The position numbers were made by a program, and so were the translations under genes. Positions 8,980 through 18,386 of a stretch of 64,000 nt of DNA are shown piece by piece (position 1 is the stretch's first letter; each line of letters begins with the position of its first letter). The notes beneath the pieces were generated by a model that did no database searches, was not told the DNA's origin, and saw nothing but the letters and a program-made list of their open reading frames with translations. The stretch spans positions 62,001 to 126,000 of the forward strand of contig NZ_JALJZZ010000001.1 of the NCBI RefSeq assembly GCF_024171565.1. The letters are read 5' to 3'. Source of the DNA: Okibacterium sp. HSC-33S16 (lineage in GTDB: Bacteria > Actinomycetota > Actinomycetes > Actinomycetales > Microbacteriaceae).

Positions 8980-11522
8980 CCGAGCCACTGCCAAACGGCG
9001 ACGAGCGCGCACCCCGGAAGGGGAAGCTTCCACGGCCAAAGCTGCCGCGGCGCGCACCTGAGACCGAGGACACCGCTGCACCGGCAGTGCCCCGCGCTCC
9101 CCGGCAGCCGAAGGTTGCTCTGCCTGGCGGGACCGTGTCAAATGCCACCTGGCGGGACCTCGGCATCGTCACTGTCCTGTCGCTCATCGGAATCTGGGGC
9201 TTCGCGCCGGCCTTCGGTAATGCCGGCTTCCTGCTTGCCGGTATCGGCGGCGTCGTGGTCGGAACCGCTGCCGGCTACCTGTCGCACCGCTACCGCCTGA
9301 ACGCGTTCGTCACCGCGCTCGGGGCTATCGTCGCCTACTTCATCGTGGGCAGTGCCTTGGCGATGCCGGGACACGCGCTCTTTGGTGTCCTTCCGACACT
9401 CACCACACTGCGCGGGCTCGCGCTCGGCGCCGTCTTTGGCTGGGCCGACATCGTGACCCTCGCGGCTCCGGTCGGCGCACCGGACTACATCACGGTGCAG
9501 CCGTATGTCGCCGGCTGGCTGGTCGGCCTGGTCTCTGCGGTGCTCGTGTTGCGGTGGATGCCCCGGCACGACCGCACCCCCGGGCGGCTCGCCGTCCTGC
9601 TGATCGGGCCCGTCGTGCTGTACGTGCTCGGCGTGCTCATCGGTACCCAGACCCCGTTCCTCGCGAACCTGCGGGGCATCGCGTTTGCGCTCATCGCCCT
9701 GGTGTGGCTGGGCTGGCGGAAGGGCTCGGCCCAGAACGCGAGCCTCTCCGAGCGCAAGGGCCTCAACAAGAACAAGGTCATCGGCACGGCCATCATCGCC
9801 GTTGCGGCGGTGCTCGTCACCGGACTGGCGGGGTCTGCGCTCGTTCCTACTCCCGAGTCGCGATTTGTCCTGCGCGACGAGGTCGTTCCTCCGTTCGACC
9901 CCCAGGACTATCCGAGCCCGCTTGGCGGATTCCGGAAGTACACCAAAGACCTCGGCGAATCCGAACTCCTGACGGTTTCCGGCATCAAGGCCGCAGACAA
10001 GATTCGGCTCGCCGTCATGGACACCTACGACGGTCGCCTCTGGGACGTCGCAGGGCCCGAAGCGCAAACCGGCGGGTCCGGTTCGTTCAGCCTCGTCGGT
10101 GAGACGATGCCCGAGACTCCGTTGCTGACGTCGAAGTCGTCCCGCACGATCGACGTGTCCGTTGAGTCATACTCCGGCGTCTGGCTGCCGGTGGTCGGAT
10201 ACCCGACCGAGCTCACCCTTCCCACCGAGCCCGAGGACAAGACGCAAGACCTGCGGTACAACGCCGCGACCGCAACCACGGTGCTCACCTCCGGTGTGGA
10301 CAAGGGCTACCGCTACTCCTTCACGACCGACGTGCAGGACAGCTACTCCGACGATGCCTTGAAGAATGTCCCGACCGCCGACGTCACCCTCCCCGCCGTC
10401 GACCGCGTACCGGATGTTGTCGCCGCGAAGGCCGCCGAGTATGTCGGAACTGCGACGACCCCGATTGGCCAGTTGCGGGAGATCGAGCGTCAGCTCAAAG
10501 TGAACGGCTTCCTCAGCCACGGCCTGGCCTCCGACGCCGTCCCGTCTCGCGCTGGTCACGGCGCCGACCGCATCGAGGAGCTCTTCACCCGCAACCAGAT
10601 GATCGGTGACGAAGAACAGTTCGCCGCGGCGTTCGCGCTCATGGCCCGGTCGCTCGGCTACCCCGCCCGCGTCGTTATGGGTTTCGCCCCCAAGAACGTT
10701 GACGAAGGCGCCGCCGTCACGATCACCGGTGAAGACGTCACCGCGTGGGTGGAAGTCCCGTTCGAAGGAGTCGGCTGGATCTCGTTCGCGCCGACTCCCG
10801 ACGAGAAGGAAATCCCGCAGGACCAGAACCCGAAGCCGAAGACCGAGCCTCAGCCGCAGGTTCGCCAGCCGCCACGAGCGGAGAAGCAGGCCGAAGACCT
10901 CCTGACCAACGTCGACATCAACGACAGTGACGACGACAAGAAGGACGACGACGCTTTCGCCCTGCCCGGTTGGCTCGTCGCCATCCTCTGGGTCGTCGGC
11001 ATTCCCCTCGTGCTCTACCTCGTTCCGCTGTTCATCATCGCCGCCCTGAAGTCTCGCCGTCGCACTCGGCGTCGCGAGGCCGCAACGGCCGACGCCCGCG
11101 CAGCCGGCGCCTGGGACGAGACCCTCGACAGCTACGCCGAGCTCGGCTACACCGTCCCAGCAGCGGGCACGCGCGGCATGGTCGCCCGTGACCTTGGTAC
11201 GCAAGTGGGGACAACCGCAATCCTCGATCGTGAGAAAACGGATGCTTCGCCCACCGACCCAGAGACAGCCTCCGATTTATTGACGCGGCTTGCCCACGGC
11301 GCCGATGAAGCGGTGTTCTCTGGCGTCGATGCGCCCAACGACCGCGTCGACGAACTCTGGCAGGCGTCGGAGCACTCCTCGCGCATCGCGGCCTCCGCTG
11401 TAGGCTGGTGGCGTCGTCAACTCAGTAAGTTCCGCATCAGTTCGAGGTCATCGGGTGCGAAACCGAAAACGGCGCCGACCGCGAGAACGAGCAAACGTAC
11501 GAGGGGCACGAGCAAAAAATGA
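8976..11522 (+). CDS. DUF3488/transglutaminase-like membrane protein with degenerate active site
   Basis: 848 residues. The N-terminal 50 residues are cytoplasmic and Pro/Arg-rich. About six or seven hydrophobic helices span 55-290. An extracellular part follows, with a transglutaminase-like core near 470-610, a charged Pro/Asp linker, one more helix near 665-690 and a cytoplasmic basic tail. This is the TgpA plan. The conserved frames are present (IGDEEQFAAAFALMARSLG, DVTAWVEV, WISFAPTP), but the expected Cys, His and Asp are replaced by Glu546, Thr589 and Ala605. The domain is therefore unlikely to crosslink or cleave by the usual mechanism and may bind peptides instead. Overlaps by 4 nt on both sides place it in the moxR operon. 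Confidence 0.85.
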   Translation: MTEPLPNGDERAPRKGKLPRPKLPRRAPETEDTAAPAVPRAPRQPKVALPGGTVSNATWRDLGIVTVLSLIGIWGFAPAFGNAGFLLAGIGGVVVGTAAGYLSHRYRLNAFVTALGAIVAYFIVGSALAMPGHALFGVLPTLTTLRGLALGAVFGWADIVTLAAPVGAPDYITVQPYVAGWLVGLVSAVLVLRWMPRHDRTPGRLAVLLIGPVVLYVLGVLIGTQTPFLANLRGIAFALIALVWLGWRKGSAQNASLSERKGLNKNKVIGTAIIAVAAVLVTGLAGSALVPTPESRFVLRDEVVPPFDPQDYPSPLGGFRKYTKDLGESELLTVSGIKAADKIRLAVMDTYDGRLWDVAGPEAQTGGSGSFSLVGETMPETPLLTSKSSRTIDVSVESYSGVWLPVVGYPTELTLPTEPEDKTQDLRYNAATATTVLTSGVDKGYRYSFTTDVQDSYSDDALKNVPTADVTLPAVDRVPDVVAAKAAEYVGTATTPIGQLREIERQLKVNGFLSHGLASDAVPSRAGHGADRIEELFTRNQMIGDEEQFAAAFALMARSLGYPARVVMGFAPKNVDEGAAVTITGEDVTAWVEVPFEGVGWISFAPTPDEKEIPQDQNPKPKTEPQPQVRQPPRAEKQAEDLLTNVDINDSDDDKKDDDAFALPGWLVAILWVVGIPLVLYLVPLFIIAALKSRRRTRRREAATADARAAGAWDETLDSYAELGYTVPAAGTRGMVARDLGTQVGTTAILDREKTDASPTDPETASDLLTRLAHGADEAVFSGVDAPNDRVDELWQASEHSSRIAASAVGWWRRQLSKFRISSRSSGAKPKTAPTARTSKRTRGTSKK

Positions 11523-12139
11523 CGAACGGATCCGAGTTCCCCGACCGGTGGAACGGCACTCCGATCCCGCCGCGACCTCCCCTCCCGAACGCCAACGCGT
11601 CCCAGGAGCCACCGGTTACCCCCGAAAAGCCGAAGTTTAAGATCGGTATGCCGCCCGGGATGGACGTTCACCTCGACACGGTCCCATCCACAGACGTCCA
11701 GACCCCAGTCACCGTCTCAAAACCAGAGTTCGGTCCTGCGCCCACCCCGTTCGGTCGTCCACCCGTCCCCGGTGTGCCGGCCGCACCCGCGACCCGGGCA
11801 GCTCCGGCCGCGAACCCGCGCCTCGTGCTTCCGGATGGCGCGGTCCTGCCGCTCGCACAGGGGCTCATCGTCGGGCGCGACCCCCAGCACCAGGACGGGT
11901 ACGGCGTCAGCGCCCTCGCCCCGCTGCACGACGTCGAGCGCAGCGTCTCCAAGACCCACGCCGTTCTCGGCGTCTCCGAGGGCCGAGTCTGGGTCATCGA
12001 CCTCAACTCCACCAACGGCACCTTCCTCATCGCCCCCGATGGCAGCACGACTCCCTGCCCGCCCGAAGTCGCCACCCCGCTCATCCCCGGCGCCGACATC
12101 CGGTTCGGCGAGTACCGCGTCCGCGTCGCGCTCGACTGA
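11519..12139 (+). CDS. FHA domain protein
   Basis: 206 residues. The N-terminal 95 residues are Pro-rich and probably disordered. The C-terminal 110 residues are a clear FHA domain: LIVGRDP, then SVSKTHAVL, then VIDLNSTNGTFL, carrying the Arg, Ser and Asn residues that contact phosphothreonine in this family. It overlaps the preceding gene by 4 nt (ATGA), so it belongs to the MoxR operon. It is the last strongly linked gene of the cluster and could recruit the membrane complex to a kinase substrate; that role is inferred. Confidence 0.92.
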   Translation: MTNGSEFPDRWNGTPIPPRPPLPNANASQEPPVTPEKPKFKIGMPPGMDVHLDTVPSTDVQTPVTVSKPEFGPAPTPFGRPPVPGVPAAPATRAAPAANPRLVLPDGAVLPLAQGLIVGRDPQHQDGYGVSALAPLHDVERSVSKTHAVLGVSEGRVWVIDLNSTNGTFLIAPDGSTTPCPPEVATPLIPGADIRFGEYRVRVALD

Positions 12140-12150
12140 GCGGGCGCACC

Positions 12151-12690
12151 ATGACGAGTTTCCGACCCGACGATGACACCCCGCGGCCGGTCGCCTACTC
12201 CTCGGTCCTCTCGATCTTCGCGACGTTCACTTACTTCGCCCTCGTCGTGTGTGCGTTCGGATTCATCAGCCTCCTCACCAACACTGAAGTCGTCGCGCGT
12301 CCTAATGCCGGCCCCCTGATCGGACCGGTCGCGACGGCCAGCGCCATCCTCACCGTCCTGATCGCCCTTCTCAGTGCAGCACGACGATTTGAGGCCGCGG
12401 TCGCCCGCGCGCGCGACGCCTCTCTCGGTGATCCGGTCCGGGTGCCGCTCGGTCGCGCGATCTCCACGGGCGTCGCCGCCTTCCTCGCCTATCTGCTCGT
12501 CGGTTCTGTCCTCTACGCGTTTGCGTCCGACCACCTGTTTTCAGGCGTCCTTTTCGCAGCGGATGCCATCCTCAACCTCTATGCGGTCGCCGTCGGTCTT
12601 CTTGCGGTCCTGATCTACCTCGCATTCGCGTTCGTCCTTGGGGCGGGTGGCTCGCATCCGGCGCGCCCCCTGTGGCCGTGGGAGAAGTAG
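12151..12690 (+). CDS. Uncharacterised four-helix membrane protein
   Basis: 179 residues with four clear hydrophobic segments near 20-45, 55-75, 105-125 and 135-165, a short hydrophilic N-terminus (TSFRPDDDTPRP) and the C-terminal end PLWPWEK. It begins 11 nt after the FHA gene, so cotranscription is likely. No catalytic or transport motif was recognised. It may be a lineage-specific membrane protein of the same locus. Confidence 0.75.
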   Translation: MTSFRPDDDTPRPVAYSSVLSIFATFTYFALVVCAFGFISLLTNTEVVARPNAGPLIGPVATASAILTVLIALLSAARRFEAAVARARDASLGDPVRVPLGRAISTGVAAFLAYLLVGSVLYAFASDHLFSGVLFAADAILNLYAVAVGLLAVLIYLAFAFVLGAGGSHPARPLWPWEK

Positions 12691-12695
12691 GGCGG

Positions 12696-12708
12696 TACCC
12701 TCAGACTC
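12696..12708 (+). promoter_or_regulatory. -10 hexamer placed for a leaderless mRNA
   Basis: TACCCT (12696-12701) ends 7 nt before the ATG at 12709, so transcription would begin at or next to the start codon. No ribosome site lies at normal distance. See the finding on leaderless starts. Confidence 0.5.
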
Positions 12709-13347
12709 ATGGATCGGTCGCTCGAGACGAGGGTGAGCCAGGCTGTCGACGCGTGGCTCAAGTGGCTGCCCCGCTGGCAACCCTCAACGCACCGAGGGCG
12801 CACGCGGTTGTGCCGGCGCTGTTTCGGCTCGCCGGTGATGGCGGCTGTCGGGCTCGACCACGACGTTCCCCACGCCGTGCAACACGGCCTCTCCACACGC
12901 ATCAAGGCCATCGTCGACGATGTCGTTGACGAATACACGGCGCGCAACCTGCCACTGCTGCAACGCGAACTCGACGCAGCCGAGGAGCGTAAAGCGCGAT
13001 CCTACCGACCCGACCGCGGGCTCGAACCCGAGTACGACGGGCTTCCGGTCGACCCCGACCCGGTGCCCGGTGAACCGTACCTCTTTACCCTCGCGGGCTT
13101 GGCGGGCGAGGATGAGCCCGCCGCAGCCGATCAGCCTGCACCGCTGACCGAGGAAGAGAAGCAGGCGCTTCGCACCGAGATCCGCCTCGCCGACGAGTGC
13201 GCCATCCACGCCGGCAAACTCGTTTGCCTGGCCATCGAGCCACACCGCGAGCGCATCCTCGAGGCCGTCGCACTCTACGTCGAACCGCAGATCGAAGCGC
13301 TGCTCGCTGACCTCACCCTCGAGCTCGACTCGCCGCCGTCCTGGTGA
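12709..13347 (+). CDS. Uncharacterised soluble protein with CRRC motif
   Basis: 212 residues, no signal peptide or membrane helix. The N-terminus is basic with a CRRC pair (RTRLCRRCFGSPVM). The middle is predicted helical and charged (VVDEYTARNLPLLQRELDAAEERKA), followed by an acidic Pro-rich stretch and a C-terminal helical part. I do not recognise a family. It is separated from the membrane-protein gene by 18 nt but appears to have its own -10 hexamer. Codon use matches its neighbours. Confidence 0.7.
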   Translation: MDRSLETRVSQAVDAWLKWLPRWQPSTHRGRTRLCRRCFGSPVMAAVGLDHDVPHAVQHGLSTRIKAIVDDVVDEYTARNLPLLQRELDAAEERKARSYRPDRGLEPEYDGLPVDPDPVPGEPYLFTLAGLAGEDEPAAADQPAPLTEEEKQALRTEIRLADECAIHAGKLVCLAIEPHRERILEAVALYVEPQIEALLADLTLELDSPPSW

Positions 13348-13434
13348 GCACATGGGGAGTTCTCCCCAGTGCCCCGGCCGGATCGCGTCGATAAGCTGGC
13401 GCTACCGACGCCAGCGCTCACACTCGGGGGAGTC

Positions 13435-14799
13435 ATGACAAACGACAGCACAGGCCCGCACGAACCGAACCCGTGGGGCCAGCCGCCGCAGCCGAATCCC
13501 TGGGGCCAGCCACAGCAACCGCCTGCGCAGCCGCAGCAGCAACCACAGCAGCCCGCGCCTCTACAGCAACCAGCACAGCCCCAGCAGCAGCCGTACCCGG
13601 CAGAAGCTCCGGCGCAGCCATACATCCAGCAGCCTCCGGCGCAGCAGACGCCGCCGTATGCGCCGCAACCGGGTGCGTACTCGCAACAGGCGACCGCGGC
13701 CTACCCGACACAGCCCACGGCGGCCGGCGGGTACCCGCCGCAGCCGCCCGCGGGTGCGTACCCCGCAGGCTCGCCCGCGCCGGCCCCGGCGCCGCGCAAG
13801 AAGAAGAGCCTCGTCCCGTGGATTGCGAGCGGCTCCGTCGTTCTGCTTTTGCTGATCGGCGGGATCGTCGGGTTCAACCTGGGCTCCGCGGCACACGCCC
13901 CTGAACTCCAGGTGAAGGCATACCTCGACGCACTCAAGAAGGGTGACGTCGCTGCCGCGTTTGACGTCGTCGGTACGAAGGTCGAGAAGAGCGACCTGCT
14001 GCTCACCAAGAAGGCGTACGCCGAAGCTGACGATCGCATCACCCGGTACACGCTCGGCGACGTGGTGACCGAGGACGAGACGGCGAGGGTCACGGCGAGT
14101 ATCACCCAGGGCGGCGAGAAATACGACCACGAGTTCACCCTCAGCAAGGTCGGGAAGGACGCCGTCATCTTCGATACGTGGAAGCTCGAGGCTCCCGAGC
14201 TTTCGAGTATCGCGGTCGGCGCCAACGCTCCCAATGACGCCGTCGTCGAGGTTGCCGGTGTTGACGTGTCCGGGCTCGAGAAGGAGGGAGGCGTGTACAC
14301 GCTGCGCGCCCTTCCCGGAACCTACTCGGTTGCACTCGGTGGAGAGGCGAGCTGGTATGCCGCCGAGGAGCTGCAGGCATCCGTCGTCGGGTTCGGCGGA
14401 GACGCGGACTCTCCGGAGCCGTCAATTCTCGAGATTGCCATGACTGAAGAAGGAACGACAGCGGCAACGGACGCGGTCACGGCCTGGCTCGACGCCTGCA
14501 TTGCGTCCACCGAGCTTGTGCCGACCGGATGCGCGTTCTTCGCGACGAACTCGCAGGGCTACGAACTGTCTGGGATCACCTGGACCGTCACGAAGCCGAC
14601 GTTTACGATTGGCGAGTTTGCTGACGGATCCTGGCCCGTGACCACCGACAGCAAGGGCAACGCCCAGGCCGCCGCTGACGCTCGCGACCCGTCCAATGGA
14701 GCAACCGGTCGCATCTCGACCGACGAGTTCTCGTTCGACATCGATGGCGTGATCGAAGCGTTCGGAGAAGACGGGGCGACGTTCGTCTACGCCCCGTAA
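13435..14799 (+). CDS. Pro/Gln-rich single-pass membrane protein with extracellular domain
   Basis: 454 residues from the ATG at 13435, preceded by GGGGGA; an upstream in-frame GTG at 13369 is less likely. Residues 1-120 are rich in Pro, Gln and Ala. One helix follows (LVPWIASGSVVLLLLIGGIVGF), with Lys/Arg on its inner side. The outer part begins PELQVKAYLDALKKGDVAAAF, a pattern like the TcaA/DUF4878 group of membrane-proximal domains, then further beta-rich segments. A cytosolic low-complexity head and external sensor-like body suggest an envelope role; substrate unknown. A strong terminator follows. Confidence 0.72.
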   Translation: MTNDSTGPHEPNPWGQPPQPNPWGQPQQPPAQPQQQPQQPAPLQQPAQPQQQPYPAEAPAQPYIQQPPAQQTPPYAPQPGAYSQQATAAYPTQPTAAGGYPPQPPAGAYPAGSPAPAPAPRKKKSLVPWIASGSVVLLLLIGGIVGFNLGSAAHAPELQVKAYLDALKKGDVAAAFDVVGTKVEKSDLLLTKKAYAEADDRITRYTLGDVVTEDETARVTASITQGGEKYDHEFTLSKVGKDAVIFDTWKLEAPELSSIAVGANAPNDAVVEVAGVDVSGLEKEGGVYTLRALPGTYSVALGGEASWYAAEELQASVVGFGGDADSPEPSILEIAMTEEGTTAATDAVTAWLDACIASTELVPTGCAFFATNSQGYELSGITWTVTKPTFTIGEFADGSWPVTTDSKGNAQAAADARDPSNGATGRISTDEFSFDIDGVIEAFGEDGATFVYAP

Positions 14800-14833
14800 G
14801 GCGCATTCACAGTTTCTCGGCAGCGAGAGCGCC

Positions 14834-14869
14834 AGGGTCCCGATTCCGCGAGAATCGGGGCCCTTTCGT
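14834..14869 (+). terminator. Intrinsic terminator
   Basis: A 13-bp stem with one G-T wobble (left arm 14834-14846, right arm 14852-14864, loop CGCGA) is followed by TTTCG. It separates the envelope cluster from the str operon. Confidence 0.8.
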
Positions 14870-14941
14870 TGCGGTGAGAGAACGCGACGGCTCCGGCGGC
14901 TGAGAAGCGCACGAACGCGGGTTGGGGCGAGGTCCGTTCGC

Positions 14942-14970
14942 TTGACCCGTGTGGCAGCCCCGGGTAGTAT
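14942..14970 (+). promoter_or_regulatory. str operon promoter
   Basis: TTGACC (14942-14947), a 17-nt spacer and TAGTAT (14965-14970) are close to the sigma-70-type consensus. Transcription should start near 14977, giving a leader of about 220 nt before rpsL. The rest of the 14865-15199 gap holds no convincing gene. A small hairpin (GTCGG/CCGAC with GCGAAAGCG inside) lies around 15052-15075. Confidence 0.75.
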
Positions 14971-15199
14971 TTCATGGGTGTGCGCTTTGTCGCGCTCTTA
15001 ACTCGAGCCCGAAACGGTCCGCTTGAGGTCAGGCAACTCTCACACACTGGGTCGGATAGCGAAAGCGCCGACTCCCACGGCATACCCACCACACCAAAAG
15101 CACCGCTACTCAGCGTGGCCGGTGGGTCCATTGAACTCGCCTCGCGCGAATGCTAGCAACATTGCCGCTGTCACCGTGCAGCACAAACAAGGAGAAGTA

Positions 15200-15574
15200 G
15201 TGCCAACTATTCAGCAGTTGGTCCGCAAGGGTCGCACGCCGAAGGTCACCAAGACCAAGGCTCCCGCCCTTAAGGCCAACCCCCAGCAGCGTGGCGTATG
15301 CACCCGTGTGTACACCACTACCCCGAAGAAGCCGAACTCGGCGATGCGTAAGGTCGCTCGTGTGAAGCTCTCCAACGGCACCGAGGTCACCGCCTACATC
15401 CCAGGTGAAGGCCACAACCTCCAGGAGCACTCGATGGTCCTGGTCCGTGGTGGACGTGTGAAGGACCTTCCGGGTGTCCGTTACAAGATCATCCGCGGCG
15501 CTCTCGACACGCAGGCCGTGAAGAACCGCAAGCAGGCTCGCAGCCGCTACGGCGCAAAGATGGAGAAGAAGTAA
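15200..15574 (+). CDS. rpsL: 30S ribosomal protein S12
   Basis: 124 residues, full length. GTG start with AAGGAG at 15189-15194. Family blocks [12 protein letters not shown] and [13 protein letters not shown] are intact. The lysines where streptomycin-resistance changes usually occur (in KKPNS and VKDLPG) are the sensitive-type residues. First gene of the str operon; the stop overlaps the rpsG start (TAATG). Confidence 0.98.
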   Translation: MPTIQQLVRKGRTPKVTKTKAPALKANPQQRGVCTRVYTTTPKKPNSAMRKVARVKLSNGTEVTAYIPGEGHNLQEHSMVLVRGGRVKDLPGVRYKIIRGALDTQAVKNRKQARSRYGAKMEKK

Positions 15575-16044
15575 TGCCTCGTAAGGGACCAGCACCTAAG
15601 CGCCCCGTCGTCGCAGACCCCGTCTACGGCGCACCGATCGTCAGCCAGCTCGTCAACAAGATTCTCGTTGACGGCAAGAAGGGCCTCGCCGAGCGCATTG
15701 TTTACACCGCGCTCGAAGGCGTTGCAGCCAAGAACGGCCAGGACGCCGTCGTCACGCTCAAGAAGGCGCTCGACAACGTTCGCCCGACCCTTGAGGTTCG
15801 GTCTCGCCGCGTTGGTGGCTCGACCTACCAGGTGCCGATCGAAGTCAAGCCTCACCGCGCCAACACCCTGGCACTCCGCTGGCTCACCAGCTACGCCAAG
15901 GGTCGTCGCGAGAAGACCATGACCGAGCGTCTCATGAACGAGATCCTCGACGCCTCAAACGGCCTCGGTGCCGCGGTCAAGCGCCGCGAAGACACGCACA
16001 AGATGGCCGAGTCGAACAAGGCATTCGCGCACTACCGCTGGTAG
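15574..16044 (+). CDS. rpsG: 30S ribosomal protein S7
   Basis: 156 residues, the standard length. It opens [19 protein letters not shown] and has the conserved [19 protein letters not shown]-like block. S7 nucleates assembly of the 30S head. It overlaps rpsL by 1 nt. In E. coli S7 represses its own operon; here the intergenic space with rpsL is zero, so that site cannot be arranged in the same way, and a strong hairpin follows the gene instead. Confidence 0.98.
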   Translation: MPRKGPAPKRPVVADPVYGAPIVSQLVNKILVDGKKGLAERIVYTALEGVAAKNGQDAVVTLKKALDNVRPTLEVRSRRVGGSTYQVPIEVKPHRANTLALRWLTSYAKGRREKTMTERLMNEILDASNGLGAAVKRREDTHKMAESNKAFAHYRW

Positions 16045-16055
16045 TCACGACGAGG

Positions 16056-16085
16056 GGATGCCTCGGCGCTTTCGCCGAGGCATCC
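16056..16085 (+). repeat. Perfect hairpin between rpsG and fusA
   Basis: A perfect 13-bp stem (16056-16068 with 16073-16085, loop CTTT), not followed by a T-run. It may be an attenuator, a processing site or an mRNA-stability element within the str operon. Confidence 0.7.
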
Positions 16086-16131
16086 GCTCGCCTGTTCACA
16101 CTCATCTCACCAAACTTCCTGGAGGAACCCA

Positions 16132-18246
16132 GTGGCACTTGACGTGCTCACCGACCTGAACAAGGTCCGAAACATCGGCATCATGGCTCACATCGATGCT
16201 GGTAAAACCACTACTACTGAGCGCATCCTGTTCTACACGGGCGTCAACCACAAGATCGGTGAGACGCACGATGGTGCATCCACGATGGACTGGATGGAGC
16301 AGGAGCAGGAGCGTGGCATCACGATCACCTCTGCTGCGACCACGTGTTTCTGGAACAACAACCAGATCAACATCATTGACACCCCCGGCCACGTTGACTT
16401 CACCGTTGAGGTGGAGCGTTCGCTCCGCGTTCTCGACGGCGCCGTTGCAGTGTTCGACGGCAAGGAGGGCGTTGAGCCCCAGTCCGAGACCGTCTGGCGC
16501 CAGGCCGACAAGTACGATGTTCCGCGCATCTGCTTCGTCAACAAGATGGACAAGCTCGGCGCTGACTTCTACTTCACCGTCGACACGATCGTCAAGCGCC
16601 TCGGCGCTAAGCCGCTCGTCATTCAGCTGCCCATCGGCGCTGAGAGCGAGTTCGAGGGTGTTGTCGACCTCGTTGAGATGCGTGCACTCACCTGGCGCGG
16701 CGACGCAAAGGGTGACGTCGAGATGGGCGCCAAGTACGCCGTCGAAGAGATCCCCGCTGACCTGGTTGAGAAGGCTGCTGAATACCGCAAGCTCCTCCTT
16801 GAGACCGTCGCCGAGACCGACGACGCGCTGCTCGAGAAGTACTTCGGTGGCGAAGAGCTGACCGTTGCCGAGATCAAGGGCGCGATCCGTAAGCTCACCG
16901 TCAACAGCGAAATCTACCCGGTTCTCTGTGGTTCAGCATTCAAGAACCGCGGTGTGCAGCCGATGCTCGACGCAGTTATCGACTACCTGCCGAACCCGCT
17001 CGACGTACCTGCTACCGAGGCACGCGACCCGCGCGACGAAGAGAAGATCATCCTCCGTCACCCTGACGCGTCTGAGCCGTTTGCTGCTCTCGCGTTCAAG
17101 GTTGCTGTGCACCCGTTCTTCGGTCGTCTGACCTACGTTCGCGTGTACTCGGGTCGTCTCGACTCAGGTGCTCAGGTCATCAACTCGACCAAGGGCAAGA
17201 AGGAGCGCATCGGAAAGATCTTCCAGATGCACGCCAACAAGGAAAACCCCGTGGACTTCGTGACCGCAGGTCACATCTACGCGGTTATCGGCCTCAAGGA
17301 CACCACCACCGGTGACACCCTGTGTGACCCGAATGAGCAGGTTGTTCTCGAGTCGATGACCTTCCCGGAGCCCGTCATCTCGGTTGCAATCGAGCCGAAG
17401 ACGAAGCAGGACCAGGAGAAGCTGGGAACGGCTATCCAGAAGCTTGCTGAAGAGGACCCGACGTTCCGCGTTGAGCAGAACCAGGAGACTGGCCAGACCG
17501 TTATTCACGGAATGGGCGAGCTTCACCTCGACATCCTCGTCGACCGCATGAAGCGTGAGTTCAAGGTTGAGGCAAACGTGGGCAAGCCCCAGGTTGCCTA
17601 CCGCGAGACCATCCGCCGCGCGGTGCCGAAGCACGACTACACCCACAAGAAGCAGACCGGTGGTTCGGGTCAGTTCGCGAAGATCCAGTTCGGCCTCGAG
17701 CCGCTCGAGATCACCGCAGAGCAGACCTACGAGTTCGACAACAAGGTCACCGGTGGACGTATCCCTCGCGAATACATCCCCTCCATCGATGCTGGTTTCC
17801 AGGACGCACTTCAGGTCGGTATCCTTGCCGGGTACCCGATGGTCGGCGTCAAGGCAATCCTGCTCGACGGTGCTGCGCACGATGTTGACTCGTCAGAAAT
17901 GGCGTTCAAGATCGCGGGTTCCATGGGCTTCAAGGAAGCCGCACGCAAGGCTGACCCGGTTCTCCTTGAACCGCTGATGGCCGTTGAGGTGCGTACCCCC
18001 GAGGAGTACATGGGTGACGTCATCGGTGACATCAACTCTCGCCGTGGACAGATCCAGGCGATGGAAGACGCCGCAGGCGTCAAGGTCGTCACCGCGAAGG
18101 TGCCGCTCTCCGAAATGTTCGGATACATCGGTGACCTGAGGAGCAAGACCTCGGGCCGCGCCGTGTACTCGATGGCGTTCGAGAGCTACGCGGAGGTCCC
18201 GAAGGCTGTCGCCGACGAGATCATCCAGAAGAGCAAGGGCGAGTAA
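16132..18246 (+). CDS. fusA: Elongation factor G
   Basis: 704 residues, full length. GTG start with TGGAGGA just upstream. GTPase motifs: [23 protein letters not shown] and NKMDKLGAD. It catalyses GTP-dependent ribosomal translocation. Third gene of the str operon, 87 nt after rpsG with a hairpin in between. Confidence 0.98.
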   Translation: MALDVLTDLNKVRNIGIMAHIDAGKTTTTERILFYTGVNHKIGETHDGASTMDWMEQEQERGITITSAATTCFWNNNQINIIDTPGHVDFTVEVERSLRVLDGAVAVFDGKEGVEPQSETVWRQADKYDVPRICFVNKMDKLGADFYFTVDTIVKRLGAKPLVIQLPIGAESEFEGVVDLVEMRALTWRGDAKGDVEMGAKYAVEEIPADLVEKAAEYRKLLLETVAETDDALLEKYFGGEELTVAEIKGAIRKLTVNSEIYPVLCGSAFKNRGVQPMLDAVIDYLPNPLDVPATEARDPRDEEKIILRHPDASEPFAALAFKVAVHPFFGRLTYVRVYSGRLDSGAQVINSTKGKKERIGKIFQMHANKENPVDFVTAGHIYAVIGLKDTTTGDTLCDPNEQVVLESMTFPEPVISVAIEPKTKQDQEKLGTAIQKLAEEDPTFRVEQNQETGQTVIHGMGELHLDILVDRMKREFKVEANVGKPQVAYRETIRRAVPKHDYTHKKQTGGSGQFAKIQFGLEPLEITAEQTYEFDNKVTGGRIPREYIPSIDAGFQDALQVGILAGYPMVGVKAILLDGAAHDVDSSEMAFKIAGSMGFKEAARKADPVLLEPLMAVEVRTPEEYMGDVIGDINSRRGQIQAMEDAAGVKVVTAKVPLSEMFGYIGDLRSKTSGRAVYSMAFESYAEVPKAVADEIIQKSKGE

Positions 18247-18255
18247 TCGCCCTGT

Positions 18256-18293
18256 GGTTGGGGAGAGCACGAGCATTCGTGCGATCCCCAGCC
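18256..18293 (+). repeat. Two-part hairpin between fusA and tuf
   Basis: The outer stem is 18256-18264 with 18285-18293 (9 bp, one G-T). A symmetric GA/GA internal loop separates it from an inner 6-bp stem GCACGA/TCGTGC with loop GCAT. No T-run follows, so it may be a partial terminator or stability element adjusting tuf relative to fusA. Confidence 0.55.
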
Positions 18294-18386
18294 GCGACCT
18301 AGTAACATAAACAACACAAATCCCCGTAGTAAACCGGTTGCAATCCAGTGCCCGGCGTCGCTACATCAGTCCTGAGGAGGACCATA

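Noticed and set aside
13650-13790. Proline/alanine repeats in the 13435 gene as a possible CRISPR-like or VNTR array
   Set aside because: They are irregular codon-level repeats of a low-complexity protein segment, without constant repeat-spacer lengths.
14974-15156. 60-codon frame in the rpsL leader, possible leader peptide
   Set aside because: Its ATG is only 3 nt after the -10 hexamer, upstream of the expected transcript start, and it has no ribosome site.
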